Source: Propionibacteriaceae bacterium (lineage in GTDB: Bacteria; Actinomycetota; Actinomycetes; Propionibacteriales; Propionibacteriaceae). Taken from it: a stretch of 36,852 bases of DNA. The position numbers were made by a program, and so were the translations under genes. The notes under the pieces were generated by a model. The model searched no databases and was not told where the DNA came from. It was given only the letters and a program-made list of their open reading frames with translations. The DNA lies in assembly GCA_003158895.1 (NCBI GenBank), contig PMLO01000058.1, forward strand, positions 13,013-49,864, read 5' to 3'. Below are positions 1 to 7,768 of the stretch, in pieces; positions within the stretch are counted from its first letter, which is position 1; every line of letters starts with the position of its first letter.

Positions 1-18
1 GGGACCTCGGTGGGGGAG

Positions 19-97
19 TTGTGGACAGCCTTGAGAGGTGGGTTTTCCACAGGTCGGTGATTGCGTGACGCGATCGGGGGTCGCGCGCACATGGTCA
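19..97 (+). promoter_or_regulatory. Regulatory region upstream of the tad operon, sharing a block with the pilin promoter region
   Basis: The block at 46–97 carries TCCACAGGTC (46–55), GTGACG (65–70) and GCACATGGTCA (87–97). The same three words occur in the same order at 3905–3955, with GTGACG exactly 19 bases after the first word in both copies. Two 9-mers one mismatch from the actinobacterial DnaA box TTGTCCACA are present: TTTTCCACA at 43–51, and TGTGGACAG at 20–28 in inverted orientation. That the block is a shared promoter or operator is inferred from conservation and position. No clear sigma-70 hexamer pair is visible. Confidence 0.5.
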
Positions 98-113
98 TGG
101 TGTGGAGCAGTCG

Positions 114-1157
114 ATGAGTATCGAGACGCTGCTGTGCACGGCCGACGATGCGATCGCGGCGGCCGTGTCCGCGGCGGGGGCAGCGGTGCAGCGATCCGTG
201 GTGCGTATCAGTGATGCCGAAACGCTGATCGGCCGCTGGCGTGAGGCGCGCGTGGTGCTCGTCGGTGCCGATCTCGCGGTGCGCGCGGGGCGGATGGGCT
301 TGTCGCCGAGACAGGGGGTGTACGTGCTGGCCGACGCAGCGGCGCCCGCGTCGGCGTTGTCGGCGTCCGTGCCGCTGGGCGCAGGCACGATCGTGTTGCC
401 CGAGGGCGGGGCCTGGCTCGCGGATGTGCTGGCGGGACGTACGGGGGCGTCGCAGGGCACGTCACGGATCTCCGTGCTGGGCGGGTCCGGCGGTGTGGGT
501 GCGTCGACGCTGGCGGTCGGGCTGGCGTGCGCGGGTACGGCGTTGGGTGCGTCGGCGCTCGTCGATCTCGATGCCCTGGGCGGCGGCGTGGACCTCTTGC
601 TCGGTGCCGAGCGCGTGCCCGGCTGGCGTTGGGACAGGCTGCGGGCTGCCCGCGGGCAGATCGGGGAGCTGAGCAGTCAGGTGCCTGCCGCCGCGGGCGT
701 GACGTTGGTCTCGATGGGCCGCGAGGATGCAACCGCGGTCACCCGGGACGCGGTCACGGCCGTGCTGGCGTCGCTGGCGCGCTCCAGCGAGCTCGTGGTG
801 ATGGACGTCGGCCGATCCCTCGACGCGGGTGCCCGCGAGGCGCTCCGCGGGTCCGACCGGACAGTGCTGGTGTGCGCTCAGGATGTACGAGGGGTGGCGT
901 CGGCACGGATGACGCTCGCCGCCGCGGAGCCCCCTGGCGCAGGGGTTGTGGTCCGGATGCGGCGTGGTGGTGCGATTCGGCCGGCCGAGGTCGCGGGCGC
1001 GCTGGGGCTGCCGTTGCTCGGCACGATCCCGCACGACGCCGCCCTGGTCCCGGCCGCAGAGCGGGGAGTGCCGCCGGACAGAGCGGCTGGTCGCGCATGG
1101 TTGCGGGCGTGCGCCGCTCTCCTGGCGGAGCTCGGCGCCGGGAAGAGGCTGTCGTGA
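114..1157 (+). CDS. ssd: Septum-site-determining / TadZ-like P-loop ATPase (Ssd family)
   Basis: This 347-aa MinD/CpaE-type protein is the first gene of the Tad operon. Relatives (actinobacterial Ssd, TadZ/CpaE) place the pilus machine in the cell and have been linked to septum regulation. A variable receiver-like N-terminal region (about 1–115) is followed by an ATPase-like domain. Its P-loop at residues 123–131, GGSGGVGAS, has Ala where the deviant Walker A has Lys, as in other Ssd proteins, so nucleotide hydrolysis may be weak or lost. The ATG at 114 is chosen because GGAG at 104–107 lies six bases upstream; an in-frame GTG at 102 is the alternative. The stop overlaps the next GTG start by four bases, so the two genes are probably translationally coupled. 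The family assignment is firm; the cellular role is inferred from relatives. Confidence 0.8.
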   Translation: MSIETLLCTADDAIAAAVSAAGAAVQRSVVRISDAETLIGRWREARVVLVGADLAVRAGRMGLSPRQGVYVLADAAAPASALSASVPLGAGTIVLPEGGAWLADVLAGRTGASQGTSRISVLGGSGGVGASTLAVGLACAGTALGASALVDLDALGGGVDLLLGAERVPGWRWDRLRAARGQIGELSSQVPAAAGVTLVSMGREDATAVTRDAVTAVLASLARSSELVVMDVGRSLDAGAREALRGSDRTVLVCAQDVRGVASARMTLAAAEPPGAGVVVRMRRGGAIRPAEVAGALGLPLLGTIPHDAALVPAAERGVPPDRAAGRAWLRACAALLAELGAGKRLS

Positions 1158-2299
1158 ACACGGCGGAATGGGATGCGGTGCGTACGAGGATCGCAACGCT
1201 CGGCCGCGAACCGGATGCGACGGACATCGCTGATGCGCTGCGGTGGTGCGGACACGTCGTGTCCGACTCCAGCGTGCTCGCGGTGTCGCAGACGCTCCAC
1301 CGCGACAGTGTCGGAGCGGGCCCGCTCGAGCCGCTGCTCGCGCTACCGGGCGTCACCGACGTCCTCGTCAACGGACCTGACGACGTGTACGTGGACACCG
1401 GCGACGGACTCCGTACGGTGGCTGTCCGCTTCGGCTCGGACGAGGATGTCCGGCGCCTGGCCGTACGACTCGCTGCCTCCGTCGGGCGGAGACTCGACGA
1501 CGCCAGCCCGTTCGTCGACGCGAGGATGGCCGACGGGACGCGCGTGCACGCCATCCTCGGAAGCCTCGCCGATGCCGGTACGTGCCTGTCGCTGCGGATT
1601 CCGGCACGGTCCCGGCTGACGCTCGACGACTGGGTGGCATCAGGGACGTGCCACCCGGAGGTCGCCGACATGTTGAGGCGCATGGTCACCGCACGGGTCG
1701 CGTTCCTCGTGTCGGGTGGTACCGGCAGCGGCAAGACCACACTGCTCGGATCGCTCCTTTCCCTTGTGCCGCCTGAGGAACGCATCCTGATCGTCGAGGA
1801 CTCGCGGGAGCTCGATCCGGGTCACCCCCATTGCGTACGGCTCGAGGGTCGCGTGGCCAACGCCGAAGGCGCCGGGGCGGTGACGATGACGCAGCTGGTG
1901 AGGCAGGCGTTGCGGATGCGTCCCGACCGGATCGTCGTCGGCGAGGTGCGCGGGGCCGAGCTGGTCGACCTGCTGATCGCGCTGAACACCGGCCACGAGG
2001 GCGGGTGCGGGACCGTCCATGCAAACGCCGCCGAGACCGTCCCCGCACGGCTCGAAGCGCTGGCGGCGCTCGGGGGCCTGGGCCGGGAAGCGGCCCACAG
2101 TCAGATAGCAGCGGCTGTACGGGCGGTGGTGCACGTGGCCCGGGATGGTGGCCGGCGTCGGGTCGGCGGCATCGCAATCCTGGCTCGCGGCGCGGACGGC
2201 TTCGTCGAGACTCGGCGCGCACTCGAGGTGACGGCCGACGGTCGACTGCTGCGGCATGGCGGCATCGACGAGTTCGAGGCGATCCTGGGAGCGACATGA
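1154..2299 (+). CDS. tadA: TadA/CpaF-family pilus secretion ATPase
   Basis: This is the cytoplasmic hexameric motor that drives Flp pilus assembly by ATP hydrolysis (GspE/VirB11 superfamily), 381 aa. Walker A GGTGSGKT is at residues 188–195. An Asp-box-like IVEDSREL and the Walker B/His-box stretch with IVVGEVRG and GHEGGCGTVHAN follow in the normal order. The N-terminal region with the DVLVNGPDDVYV segment is typical of CpaF proteins. The GTG start overlaps the ssd stop and the gene ends in an ATGA overlap with tadB, giving a tight ssd-tadA-tadB-tadC operon. Length and motifs are normal for the actinobacterial helicase/secretion-neighbourhood subtype. Confidence 0.9.
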   Translation: MNTAEWDAVRTRIATLGREPDATDIADALRWCGHVVSDSSVLAVSQTLHRDSVGAGPLEPLLALPGVTDVLVNGPDDVYVDTGDGLRTVAVRFGSDEDVRRLAVRLAASVGRRLDDASPFVDARMADGTRVHAILGSLADAGTCLSLRIPARSRLTLDDWVASGTCHPEVADMLRRMVTARVAFLVSGGTGSGKTTLLGSLLSLVPPEERILIVEDSRELDPGHPHCVRLEGRVANAEGAGAVTMTQLVRQALRMRPDRIVVGEVRGAELVDLLIALNTGHEGGCGTVHANAAETVPARLEALAALGGLGREAAHSQIAAAVRAVVHVARDGGRRRVGGIAILARGADGFVETRRALEVTADGRLLRHGGIDEFEAILGAT

Positions 2300-3138
2300 C
2301 GATGGTGGCGGCAGTCGCGACGGGATTGCTGGTCTGGCTTCTGGTGACACACCCCGGGGCACGGCGCCTGATGCTGCGCTTGCATCAGCGTGGCTCTCCG
2401 ACGCGGCACGTCGTGGGCGGGGCGACGCTCGCAGCCCTCGCCGTGGGTGCCACCGGGCTGGTGGCACTGCTGGGCTGGGGCGCGGGGGCGGGAGCGGTGG
2501 CTACCTCCATCGGCTGCGTACTGCTCACCGGGGCGTGGACTGTACGGACATCGCTTCACGGTCGACGGGTGAGTCGGCGCTCGGCGGATGTCGCCCGCGC
2601 GTGCGACCTCATCGGTTCGCTGGTAGCCATCGGCCACATTCCTTCGGCCGCGCTCACGCTGGCGGCCGAGGACTGCCCGGTGCTGGAACCCGTAGCTGCT
2701 GCTCACCGAGTCGGGGCCGAGGTGCCGGCCGCGCTGCGAGCTGCCGGGGCCATGGCCGGCGGCAAAGGCCTGGTGCGGCTGGCCCAGGCATGGGAGGTGG
2801 GCGGGCGGACCGGCGCGCCGCTGGGGCAGGCGCTCGGAGCGGTCGCGGAGGCGGTACGGCGTGATCGGGAGATCGAACAGGTAGTGGCGACAGAGCTGGC
2901 AGGTCCGCGTGCGAGCGGTCAGGTGCTGGGCGTCCTGCCGATCCTGGGGTTGGCTGCAGGCTTCGCCATGGGCGGCGAGCCGGTCCAGTTCTTCCTGACC
3001 GGCTTCCTGGGGCCGTTGTGCTTGGTCCTCGGCACAGGTCTTGCCTGTGCGGGAGTCGTTTGGACCGACACGCTCGTGATGCGCGCGACGCCGGGCGCGT
3101 ACACGACTCAGGCACAGCTGCGTGGGGGTCCGGGATGA
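2296..3138 (+). CDS. tadB: TadB-like inner-membrane pilus platform protein
   Basis: This 280-aa polytopic membrane protein of the type II secretion F (GspF/TadB) class forms, with TadC, the membrane platform that the TadA motor acts on. Hydrophobic segments lie near residues 2–17, 40–80 and 215–265. Between them is a cytoplasmic helical domain containing the T2SSF-like stretch AWEVGGRTGAPLGQAL. The start ATG overlaps the tadA stop (ATGA), and the stop overlaps the tadC start in the same way. It is short, as expected for the actinobacterial version. The family call rests on both the T2SSF-like segment and its position between tadA and tadC. Confidence 0.85.
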   Translation: MTMVAAVATGLLVWLLVTHPGARRLMLRLHQRGSPTRHVVGGATLAALAVGATGLVALLGWGAGAGAVATSIGCVLLTGAWTVRTSLHGRRVSRRSADVARACDLIGSLVAIGHIPSAALTLAAEDCPVLEPVAAAHRVGAEVPAALRAAGAMAGGKGLVRLAQAWEVGGRTGAPLGQALGAVAEAVRRDREIEQVVATELAGPRASGQVLGVLPILGLAAGFAMGGEPVQFFLTGFLGPLCLVLGTGLACAGVVWTDTLVMRATPGAYTTQAQLRGGPG

Positions 3139-3881
3139 CGACTGTATTGGTGCTGGCTGCTGCGCTGGGCGCTGTCTTCGCCGTCCTGCTCGCGTGGCGG
3201 CCCGTCGCTCTTCGCCGCTTGACGAGCCCGCCGATCGTGACGTGGCCGGGTTGGCTGACGGCCAAGCCGTCCGCACTTCCCGTACGGACACGGGGAATCG
3301 CATCCGCCGGCGCCGCCCTGGCCGTGCTGCTGGTTCTCAGTGGACCGCTGCCGGTCACAGTCGGGCTAGGGGCGGCACTGGGCTCCGTCGTGTTCTTGGT
3401 CCTGGGCAGGGTCGAGACCTGCGGGGCCGCGGCGACACGTGCGGAGCTCGTGGCGGAGCTGCCGGCGGCCCTTGACGTCCTAGCGGCCTGCGTGGCTTCC
3501 GGCATGCCGTTGCGGAGCGCCACGAGCGCTGTCGCATCAGCTTGCGGAGGGCCGCTGGGGGCACGACTCGCCGCGGTCGTGTCACGAACCTCCGCAGGTT
3601 TCGGTGATGGCGATGCCTGGGCCGCCCTGAGGGACGATGGCGTCCTCGGATCCGTGGCCCGAGACCTGGCACGGGCGGCTGATGCCGGCACGGCGATCGG
3701 TGCTCTGCTGGCACGTCATGCCGAGGCAGCGCGCTCAGCGGCGCATGCTGCGGCCCTGGCCCGCGCGAAGGCGGTGGGGGTACGGACGATCATTCCCGTC
3801 TCCGTCTGCTATCTCCCTGCGTTCTTTCTGCTCGGCGTCGTACCCGTGATCGCCGGCGTCCTCGCGTCGCTGCTGCGGTGA
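3135..3881 (+). CDS. tadC: TadC-like inner-membrane pilus platform protein
   Basis: This is the second T2SSF-family platform protein, 248 aa, and the presumed partner of TadB. It has N-terminal membrane segments (about residues 1–20 and 50–95), a central helical T2SSF domain starting near ELVAELPAALDVLAACVASG, and a strongly hydrophobic C-terminus (CYLPAFFLLGVVPVIAGVL). The ATG overlaps the tadB stop by four bases. It is the last gene of the assembly operon: a 117-base gap with its own regulatory block follows before the pilin gene. Confidence 0.83.
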   Translation: MTTVLVLAAALGAVFAVLLAWRPVALRRLTSPPIVTWPGWLTAKPSALPVRTRGIASAGAALAVLLVLSGPLPVTVGLGAALGSVVFLVLGRVETCGAAATRAELVAELPAALDVLAACVASGMPLRSATSAVASACGGPLGARLAAVVSRTSAGFGDGDAWAALRDDGVLGSVARDLARAADAGTAIGALLARHAEAARSAAHAAALARAKAVGVRTIIPVSVCYLPAFFLLGVVPVIAGVLASLLR

Positions 3882-3888
3882 CTTCTCC

Positions 3889-3905
3889 ACAGCCTTCATG
3901 GCTGT
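3889..3905 (+). terminator. Weak hairpin after tadC
   Basis: ACAGCC (3889–3894) and GGCTGT (3900–3905) can form a six-pair stem with a five-base loop, eight bases after the tadC stop. No T tract follows. The stem overlaps two DnaA-box-like 9-mers (TTCTCCACA at 3883–3891 and CTGTCCACA at 3902–3910), so the symmetry may reflect a protein-binding site instead of a terminator. Confidence 0.3.
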
Positions 3906-3955
3906 CCACAGGTCTCGGATCGGGTGACGGATCCGCGCCTGCGTGCACATGGTCA
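3905..3955 (+). promoter_or_regulatory. Second copy of the tad regulatory block, upstream of the pilin gene
   Basis: TCCACAGGTC (3905–3914), GTGACG (3924–3929) and GCACATGGTCA (3945–3955) repeat the block at 46–97 with nearly the same spacing. The intervening bases are less similar, so the conserved words are probably what matters. The pilin start codon lies 44 bases downstream, after an AAAGGA ribosome-binding site. This suggests that the assembly operon and the pilin gene share a regulator or sigma factor but are transcribed separately. Confidence 0.5.
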
Positions 3956-3998
3956 CGGGTGAGGCGCGATCCGGCGCCGCAGAAGAAAGGAACACCTC

Positions 3999-4229
3999 AT
4001 GTCCGATCTCGTTGCCACTTCCCCGCTGCCTTCGCGCAGGACGCGTCGGCAGCTGCTGGAGCGGGGAGCCGTCTCGGCGGAGTACGCGCTCCTCACCGTC
4101 GGGACGATCACGTTCGGGGGCGTCCTGCTCAAGATCATCACCGACGAGACGATGCGCAACCAGCTCCTCCAGATCATCCTCGCGATCATCAAGTTCCTCC
4201 TCAGCAACTTCGGCGTCTTCGCGGGCTGA
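3999..4229 (+). CDS. Flp-like pilin (DUF4244 type), probable major pilin
   Basis: This 76-aa prepilin has a basic leader (residues 1–23) that ends at a Tad-type processing site, RG followed by AVSAEYALL. After cleavage behind the Gly, Glu is at +5 and Tyr at +6, the Flp signature. A single long hydrophobic helix then runs to the C-terminus. The gene has its own upstream regulatory block and is followed at once by a strong hairpin, as expected for the most abundant product of a pilus locus. No prepilin peptidase (TadV) is in the window, so it must be encoded elsewhere. The assignment as pilin is strong; that it is the major pilin is inferred from position. Confidence 0.8.
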   Translation: MSDLVATSPLPSRRTRRQLLERGAVSAEYALLTVGTITFGGVLLKIITDETMRNQLLQIILAIIKFLLSNFGVFAG

Positions 4230-4241
4230 CGCGCAGGCGGA

Positions 4242-4269
4242 GGGTCGGCGGTCCGAGGGACGCCGACCC
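4242..4269 (+). terminator. Strong hairpin between the pilin and tadE genes (attenuator or terminator)
   Basis: GGGTCGGCG (4242–4250) pairs perfectly with CGCCGACCC (4261–4269). Part of the loop can pair further (GTCC with GGAC), giving a longer stem around a three-base loop. It lies 13 bases after the pilin stop and 24 bases before the next start. No T tract is present, which is common in high-GC actinobacteria. It probably makes pilin mRNA more abundant than the mRNA for the downstream minor pilins. Confidence 0.6.
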
Positions 4270-4292
4270 CCGCCCCGAGGAAGGGATGTGCG

Positions 4293-4649
4293 ATGAAGGC
4301 GACGAGACGCTCAGATCGGGGTGCCGTGACCGCCGAGGCGGCATTCGCGTCGGTGGGACTCGTGGCGCTGCTGGCGGTGCTGGTCTCCAGCATCGGCGTG
4401 GTGCTGGTACAGGTCCAGTGCGTCGACGCAGCTGGGGCCATCGCCCGCCAGGCCGCCCGGGGAGATGCGACCGGTGTTGCCGAGGCCGAGAGCCATCTGC
4501 CCAAAGGAGGCCACCTCGTGATCCGTACGACCGCGACCACGGTCACGGTCAGAGTCGAAGCCCAAGCGTCAGTCGTTCCGGGGAGCCCGGTGACGATCGA
4601 CCTGGCGGCGGAGTCGACCGCGGTGCTTGAGCCCGGAGGTCCCTCGTGA
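4293..4649 (+). CDS. TadE-like minor pilin / pseudopilin
   Basis: This 118-aa secreted or membrane-anchored protein starts with a short basic leader and the prepilin-like site RG followed by AVTAEAAFA, which puts Glu at +5. A single transmembrane helix (about residues 20–42) and a small exported domain follow. TadE proteins are pseudopilins needed for Flp pilus assembly. GAGGAAGG ahead of the ATG is a good ribosome-binding site. The stop overlaps the next GTG start. Confidence 0.8.
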   Translation: MKATRRSDRGAVTAEAAFASVGLVALLAVLVSSIGVVLVQVQCVDAAGAIARQAARGDATGVAEAESHLPKGGHLVIRTTATTVTVRVEAQASVVPGSPVTIDLAAESTAVLEPGGPS

Positions 4650-5014
4650 GCATCAGGGCCGACACGGACCGTGGATCGGCCACGGTGTTCGCGGCCGCTA
4701 TCTCCCTGGTGCTGGTCATGGCTGCTACTGCGGCCGTTCTCGTCGTGGCCGTCGTCCTCGCCGGCCATCGAGCGAGAAGTGCAGCGGACTTGGCAGCCCT
4801 GGCCGGTGCCACGGCTGAACTCGGCGGGGGCGATGCCTGTCAGGCGGCTCGTGCCAATGCCCGTACGAACGATGCGGAGGTCACAACCTGCCAGGTGAAC
4901 GGGGAGATGTCGTCGTTCGTCGTTGCCGTGAGCGTCACCGTACCCACAGGGCTGCGCTCGCCACTGCCGGTGGCGGTGGGCGTCCAGGCGCACGCCGGCA
5001 ACGTGGCGGGGTGA
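4646..5014 (+). CDS. Helicase/secretion-neighbourhood TadE-like protein
   Basis: This 122-aa protein has one N-terminal membrane helix (about residues 10–40) preceded by DRGSATV, then a small Ala/Val-rich exported domain with two cysteines (DACQAA and TTCQVN) that could form a disulfide. It belongs to the actinobacterial TadE-like group found between tad genes and the DEAH helicase, resembling Mycobacterium Rv3654c. Unlike its neighbours it lacks a Glu at +5, so it may not be processed or assembled like a pilin. Its exact function is unknown. The GTG start overlaps the tadE stop. Confidence 0.75.
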   Translation: MSIRADTDRGSATVFAAAISLVLVMAATAAVLVVAVVLAGHRARSAADLAALAGATAELGGGDACQAARANARTNDAEVTTCQVNGEMSSFVVAVSVTVPTGLRSPLPVAVGVQAHAGNVAG

Positions 5015-5042
5015 GCATGTCAACAGTCATCAAGGGGTCGGC

Positions 5043-5249
5043 ATGAGCGGGCGAGTCACAACGGTCCGCGTCCTCAACGGGAGGGGCGCAGTCACGGCAG
5101 AGAAGGCGATCCTCCCGGTGCTCGTGATCGTCTTCGTATGGGCAGGGGTCCACTTCCTGGGCGATCCGATGCGGGACCAGTTGTTCCGCATCGTGTTCAC
5201 GATCTGTGAGCGCGTCTATGAGGCCATTGCGGCCGTCTTCTCCCGATGA
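5043..5249 (+). CDS. Second short pilin-like protein
   Basis: This 68-aa protein has the same plan as the pilin at 3999–4229: a basic leader, RG followed by AVTAEKAIL with Glu at +5, a hydrophobic helix, then a motif MRDQLFRI that matches MRNQLLQI at the equivalent place in the first pilin. Position +6 is Lys instead of Tyr, and the C-terminus carries more charge. AAGGGG six bases upstream of the ATG is a usable ribosome-binding site. It looks like a diverged paralogue, possibly a minor or capping subunit. Prepilin-like features are visible; the role is inferred. Confidence 0.65.
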   Translation: MSGRVTTVRVLNGRGAVTAEKAILPVLVIVFVWAGVHFLGDPMRDQLFRIVFTICERVYEAIAAVFSR

Positions 5250-5281
5250 GGAGGCTGCTCCTGGACAGGTGGCGCTGGCCG

Positions 5282-7717
5282 CTACGGTGCCGGCCGTCCC
5301 TCCAACTGGCGGATGTCGATGCCGTCCACGTCCTGAGGTTGGGCCCAGGAACGGAGGAGGGCGAGCGCGGATGCCTTGTCGACGTCGTCGTTAGCGACGG
5401 GGCAGCCGGGAGTGATGCAGCACCGGGGACAACCGGCCTCGCAGGAGCAGTGGTGCACCCGATCCAGCGCGATCGCCAGCCACGAGTCCGCGCGGTCGTA
5501 CCCGGCCGCAGCGAAGCCGGCACCACCGGGCGCCGTGTCGTAGACGAAGACGGTCACCGCATCGGTGTCGGGGTGCCGTGCCGAGAAGCCCCCGGCGACA
5601 TCGCTTTTGTCGGAGCCGGCGACGGAGGCGAGCAGCGAGACGAGGACATGCTCGGCGCCGTGTGCGCCGGCGCGGATGCGAGCTGTACGACGAGGGGGTG
5701 GAGGCAGCGTGAACCAGACGGCCTGAGTGCGAAGCGTTCGTGCGGGGAGATCGAGCGCAACCCGTTCGATGATCCGTCCCGTCTCGAGGTCTCGCCGGAG
5801 AAAGGCCACCACGCGGGTGCGCACGTCGACGACACCGCGATGTACCTCACCGAGGCCGACGGGATGCGACCGCTGGTCCGTACAGATCGTGACGTCCGAC
5901 TCGGTCACAGGGATCGTGTCGTACTCGCCGGATGCGGCGCTGGCGTACGCCTCGGATGCCTCGCCGTCGAGTTCGGTGACGAGCCAGTACTCGCCCTGGT
6001 GGAGGTAGATCGCACCGGGGTGCACGACTCGGTCGGCCGTCACCGGGTCGACGGTTCCCAGGATCCGGCCGGTGGATTCCTCGATGATCTCGATCGGGCG
6101 CCCGCCCGCCGAGCGGATGCTGATGGTGTCGACGGCGCGGGCCAGGTGCGGCCAGTACCACCCGGTGGGGCGGTGCCGAAGGGTCCCATGGGTGGTGAGC
6201 CGATCGAGGAGGAGGGGGAGCATGGGGCCGAACCATCGGTCGTCGGCCTCGGCCAACGGAAGTTCTTGCGCCGCGGCGCCGAGGTGCGGGCCGAGGATCG
6301 CGGGGTTCTCCGGGTGGAGCACGGTCGCCTCGACCATGGTCGAGAACAGCTGGTCGGGGTGGTCGAACAGGTACGCGTCGAGCGGGTCGTTGCGCGCCAC
6401 GAGCACCACTGTCGCATCGGCACCACGTCGTCCCGCGCGCCCCGCCTGCTGCCACAGCGAGGCGATGCTGCCGGGATATCCGCCGATCACGACCGCGTCG
6501 ACACCGGCGATGTCGACACCCAGCTCGAGGGCGTTCGTGGTCGCCACGCCGCGCAGCGCGCCGGACCGGAGCGCGGTCTCGAGAGCGCGCCGCTCGCGGG
6601 CCAGGTAGCCGCCTCGGTAGGCGCTGATGGTGTGGGACGGGGCCATCGCTGTCGCTTGGCGTGCGACCTGTTCGGCCGCCCGTCGCGACGTGACGAAGGC
6701 CAGCGTCTGCTGGCCTTCAGCCACGAACCGGCCGAGCAGCTGGGCGACATCGGCGTCCGTGGAGTCGTACGGCTGCCAGAGCACGACGTCGCGCGCCGCG
6801 CGCGGGGAGGCGTCCTCGTCGATCGCGACGATCGCGGTGACCGGCTCACCGATGAGGCGCCCCATCGCCTCGGCCGCATCGATCGAGGTCGCGGACGAGC
6901 AGAGGAACGTCGGCGAGGCACCGTACCGGGCGCACAGCCGGCGCAGTCGCCGGAGCACGAGCGCCACGTGGGCACCGAAGACCCCTCGGTAGCGGTGCGC
7001 CTCGTCGACGACGACGTACCGCAACCCACTGAGGAACGAGGCCCACGCCGCATGGTTCGGCAGCACGGACGCGTGCAGCATGTCGGGGTTGGTGAGGACC
7101 ACCGTGGCGTAGTCGCGCGCGAACCGCCGCTCGTCGGTGTCGGAGTCGCCGTCGAGCGGGGTGATGCCCCAGCCGTGCGGTCCCAACGGCCAGGCGTTGC
7201 GCAGCTGGTCGTGGGCGAGCGCCTTGGTGGGGGCGAGGTACAGAGCCGTGGTTCGCCGGGACCGGGACGCCTGAAGAAGGTCTGCCAAGTCCGGCCGTTG
7301 GTAGTCGGGATCGTCGGGAAGCAATTCGTCGCCGACCCCCGGGAGCCGGGGATGCTCATCGGGCGCATCCGCCGGGATCTTGGGTGCAGGTCGCAGCCCG
7401 GGTTGGGCCGTGACCTCGAGGATGGGAAGGAGGTACGCGAGTGACTTGCCCGAGGCTGTACCCGTCGAGAGGGCCACGTGGTGACCCGCTCTCAGCGCTT
7501 CGGCGGCATCCACCTGATGACGCCAAGGGAGGGCCATGCCCTGCGACTGGGCGCGGCGAACCGTGTCGGCCGGAACCCATGCGGGCCAGTCGACCTGTTC
7601 ACCGTCGGCACCCGGGAAGTGCTTCGCGTGTACGACGCGAGGGTCGCCAGACAACCAAGTCGGGAGCACAGCGACACTGTAGGTCCGTCCTGCGACAGTT
7701 CCGCTGGCGTGGATCAT
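5282..7717 (-). CDS. DEAH-box helicase with C-terminal DUF1998 (helicase/secretion neighbourhood; Rv3649/MrfA-like)
   Basis: This 811-aa superfamily 2 ATPase has motif I TGTASGKS (residues 85–92), motif Ia LAPTKALAHD, motif II DEAH (238–241) and motif III SSATS. In the second RecA domain are the TTNALELGVDIAG and QQAGRAGRRG motifs. The C-terminal DUF1998 carries a cysteine cluster, CSCEAGCPRCC plus a later Cys, expected to bind metal. MrfA relatives unwind DNA in mitomycin repair. An insertion of about 50 residues rich in Asp/Pro lies between motifs I and Ia. The start at 7717 fits the family N-terminus and leaves 51 bases to the divergent gene; ATG 7753 is an alternative. It converges on the Tad operon, a neighbourhood widely kept in actinobacteria. 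Confidence 0.88.
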   Translation of the reverse strand: MIHASGTVAGRTYSVAVLPTWLSGDPRVVHAKHFPGADGEQVDWPAWVPADTVRRAQSQGMALPWRHQVDAAEALRAGHHVALSTGTASGKSLAYLLPILEVTAQPGLRPAPKIPADAPDEHPRLPGVGDELLPDDPDYQRPDLADLLQASRSRRTTALYLAPTKALAHDQLRNAWPLGPHGWGITPLDGDSDTDERRFARDYATVVLTNPDMLHASVLPNHAAWASFLSGLRYVVVDEAHRYRGVFGAHVALVLRRLRRLCARYGASPTFLCSSATSIDAAEAMGRLIGEPVTAIVAIDEDASPRAARDVVLWQPYDSTDADVAQLLGRFVAEGQQTLAFVTSRRAAEQVARQATAMAPSHTISAYRGGYLARERRALETALRSGALRGVATTNALELGVDIAGVDAVVIGGYPGSIASLWQQAGRAGRRGADATVVLVARNDPLDAYLFDHPDQLFSTMVEATVLHPENPAILGPHLGAAAQELPLAEADDRWFGPMLPLLLDRLTTHGTLRHRPTGWYWPHLARAVDTISIRSAGGRPIEIIEESTGRILGTVDPVTADRVVHPGAIYLHQGEYWLVTELDGEASEAYASAASGEYDTIPVTESDVTICTDQRSHPVGLGEVHRGVVDVRTRVVAFLRRDLETGRIIERVALDLPARTLRTQAVWFTLPPPPRRTARIRAGAHGAEHVLVSLLASVAGSDKSDVAGGFSARHPDTDAVTVFVYDTAPGGAGFAAAGYDRADSWLAIALDRVHHCSCEAGCPRCCITPGCPVANDDVDKASALALLRSWAQPQDVDGIDIRQLEGRPAP

Positions 7718-7768
7718 GAGCGAAACGCGCGCGACGGGTCGAGCGTCGGCCATGCGAGAGTGTGACCC

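Noticed and set aside
1..101. Replication origin suggested by DnaA-box-like 9-mers
   Set aside because: Only two imperfect boxes, no AT-rich region, and no dnaA or dnaN nearby; a regulatory role is more plausible.
5246..7444. Long plus-strand open frame opposite the helicase
   Set aside because: The minus strand holds all helicase motifs; the plus frame is low-complexity Arg/Gly/Val-rich shadow sequence.
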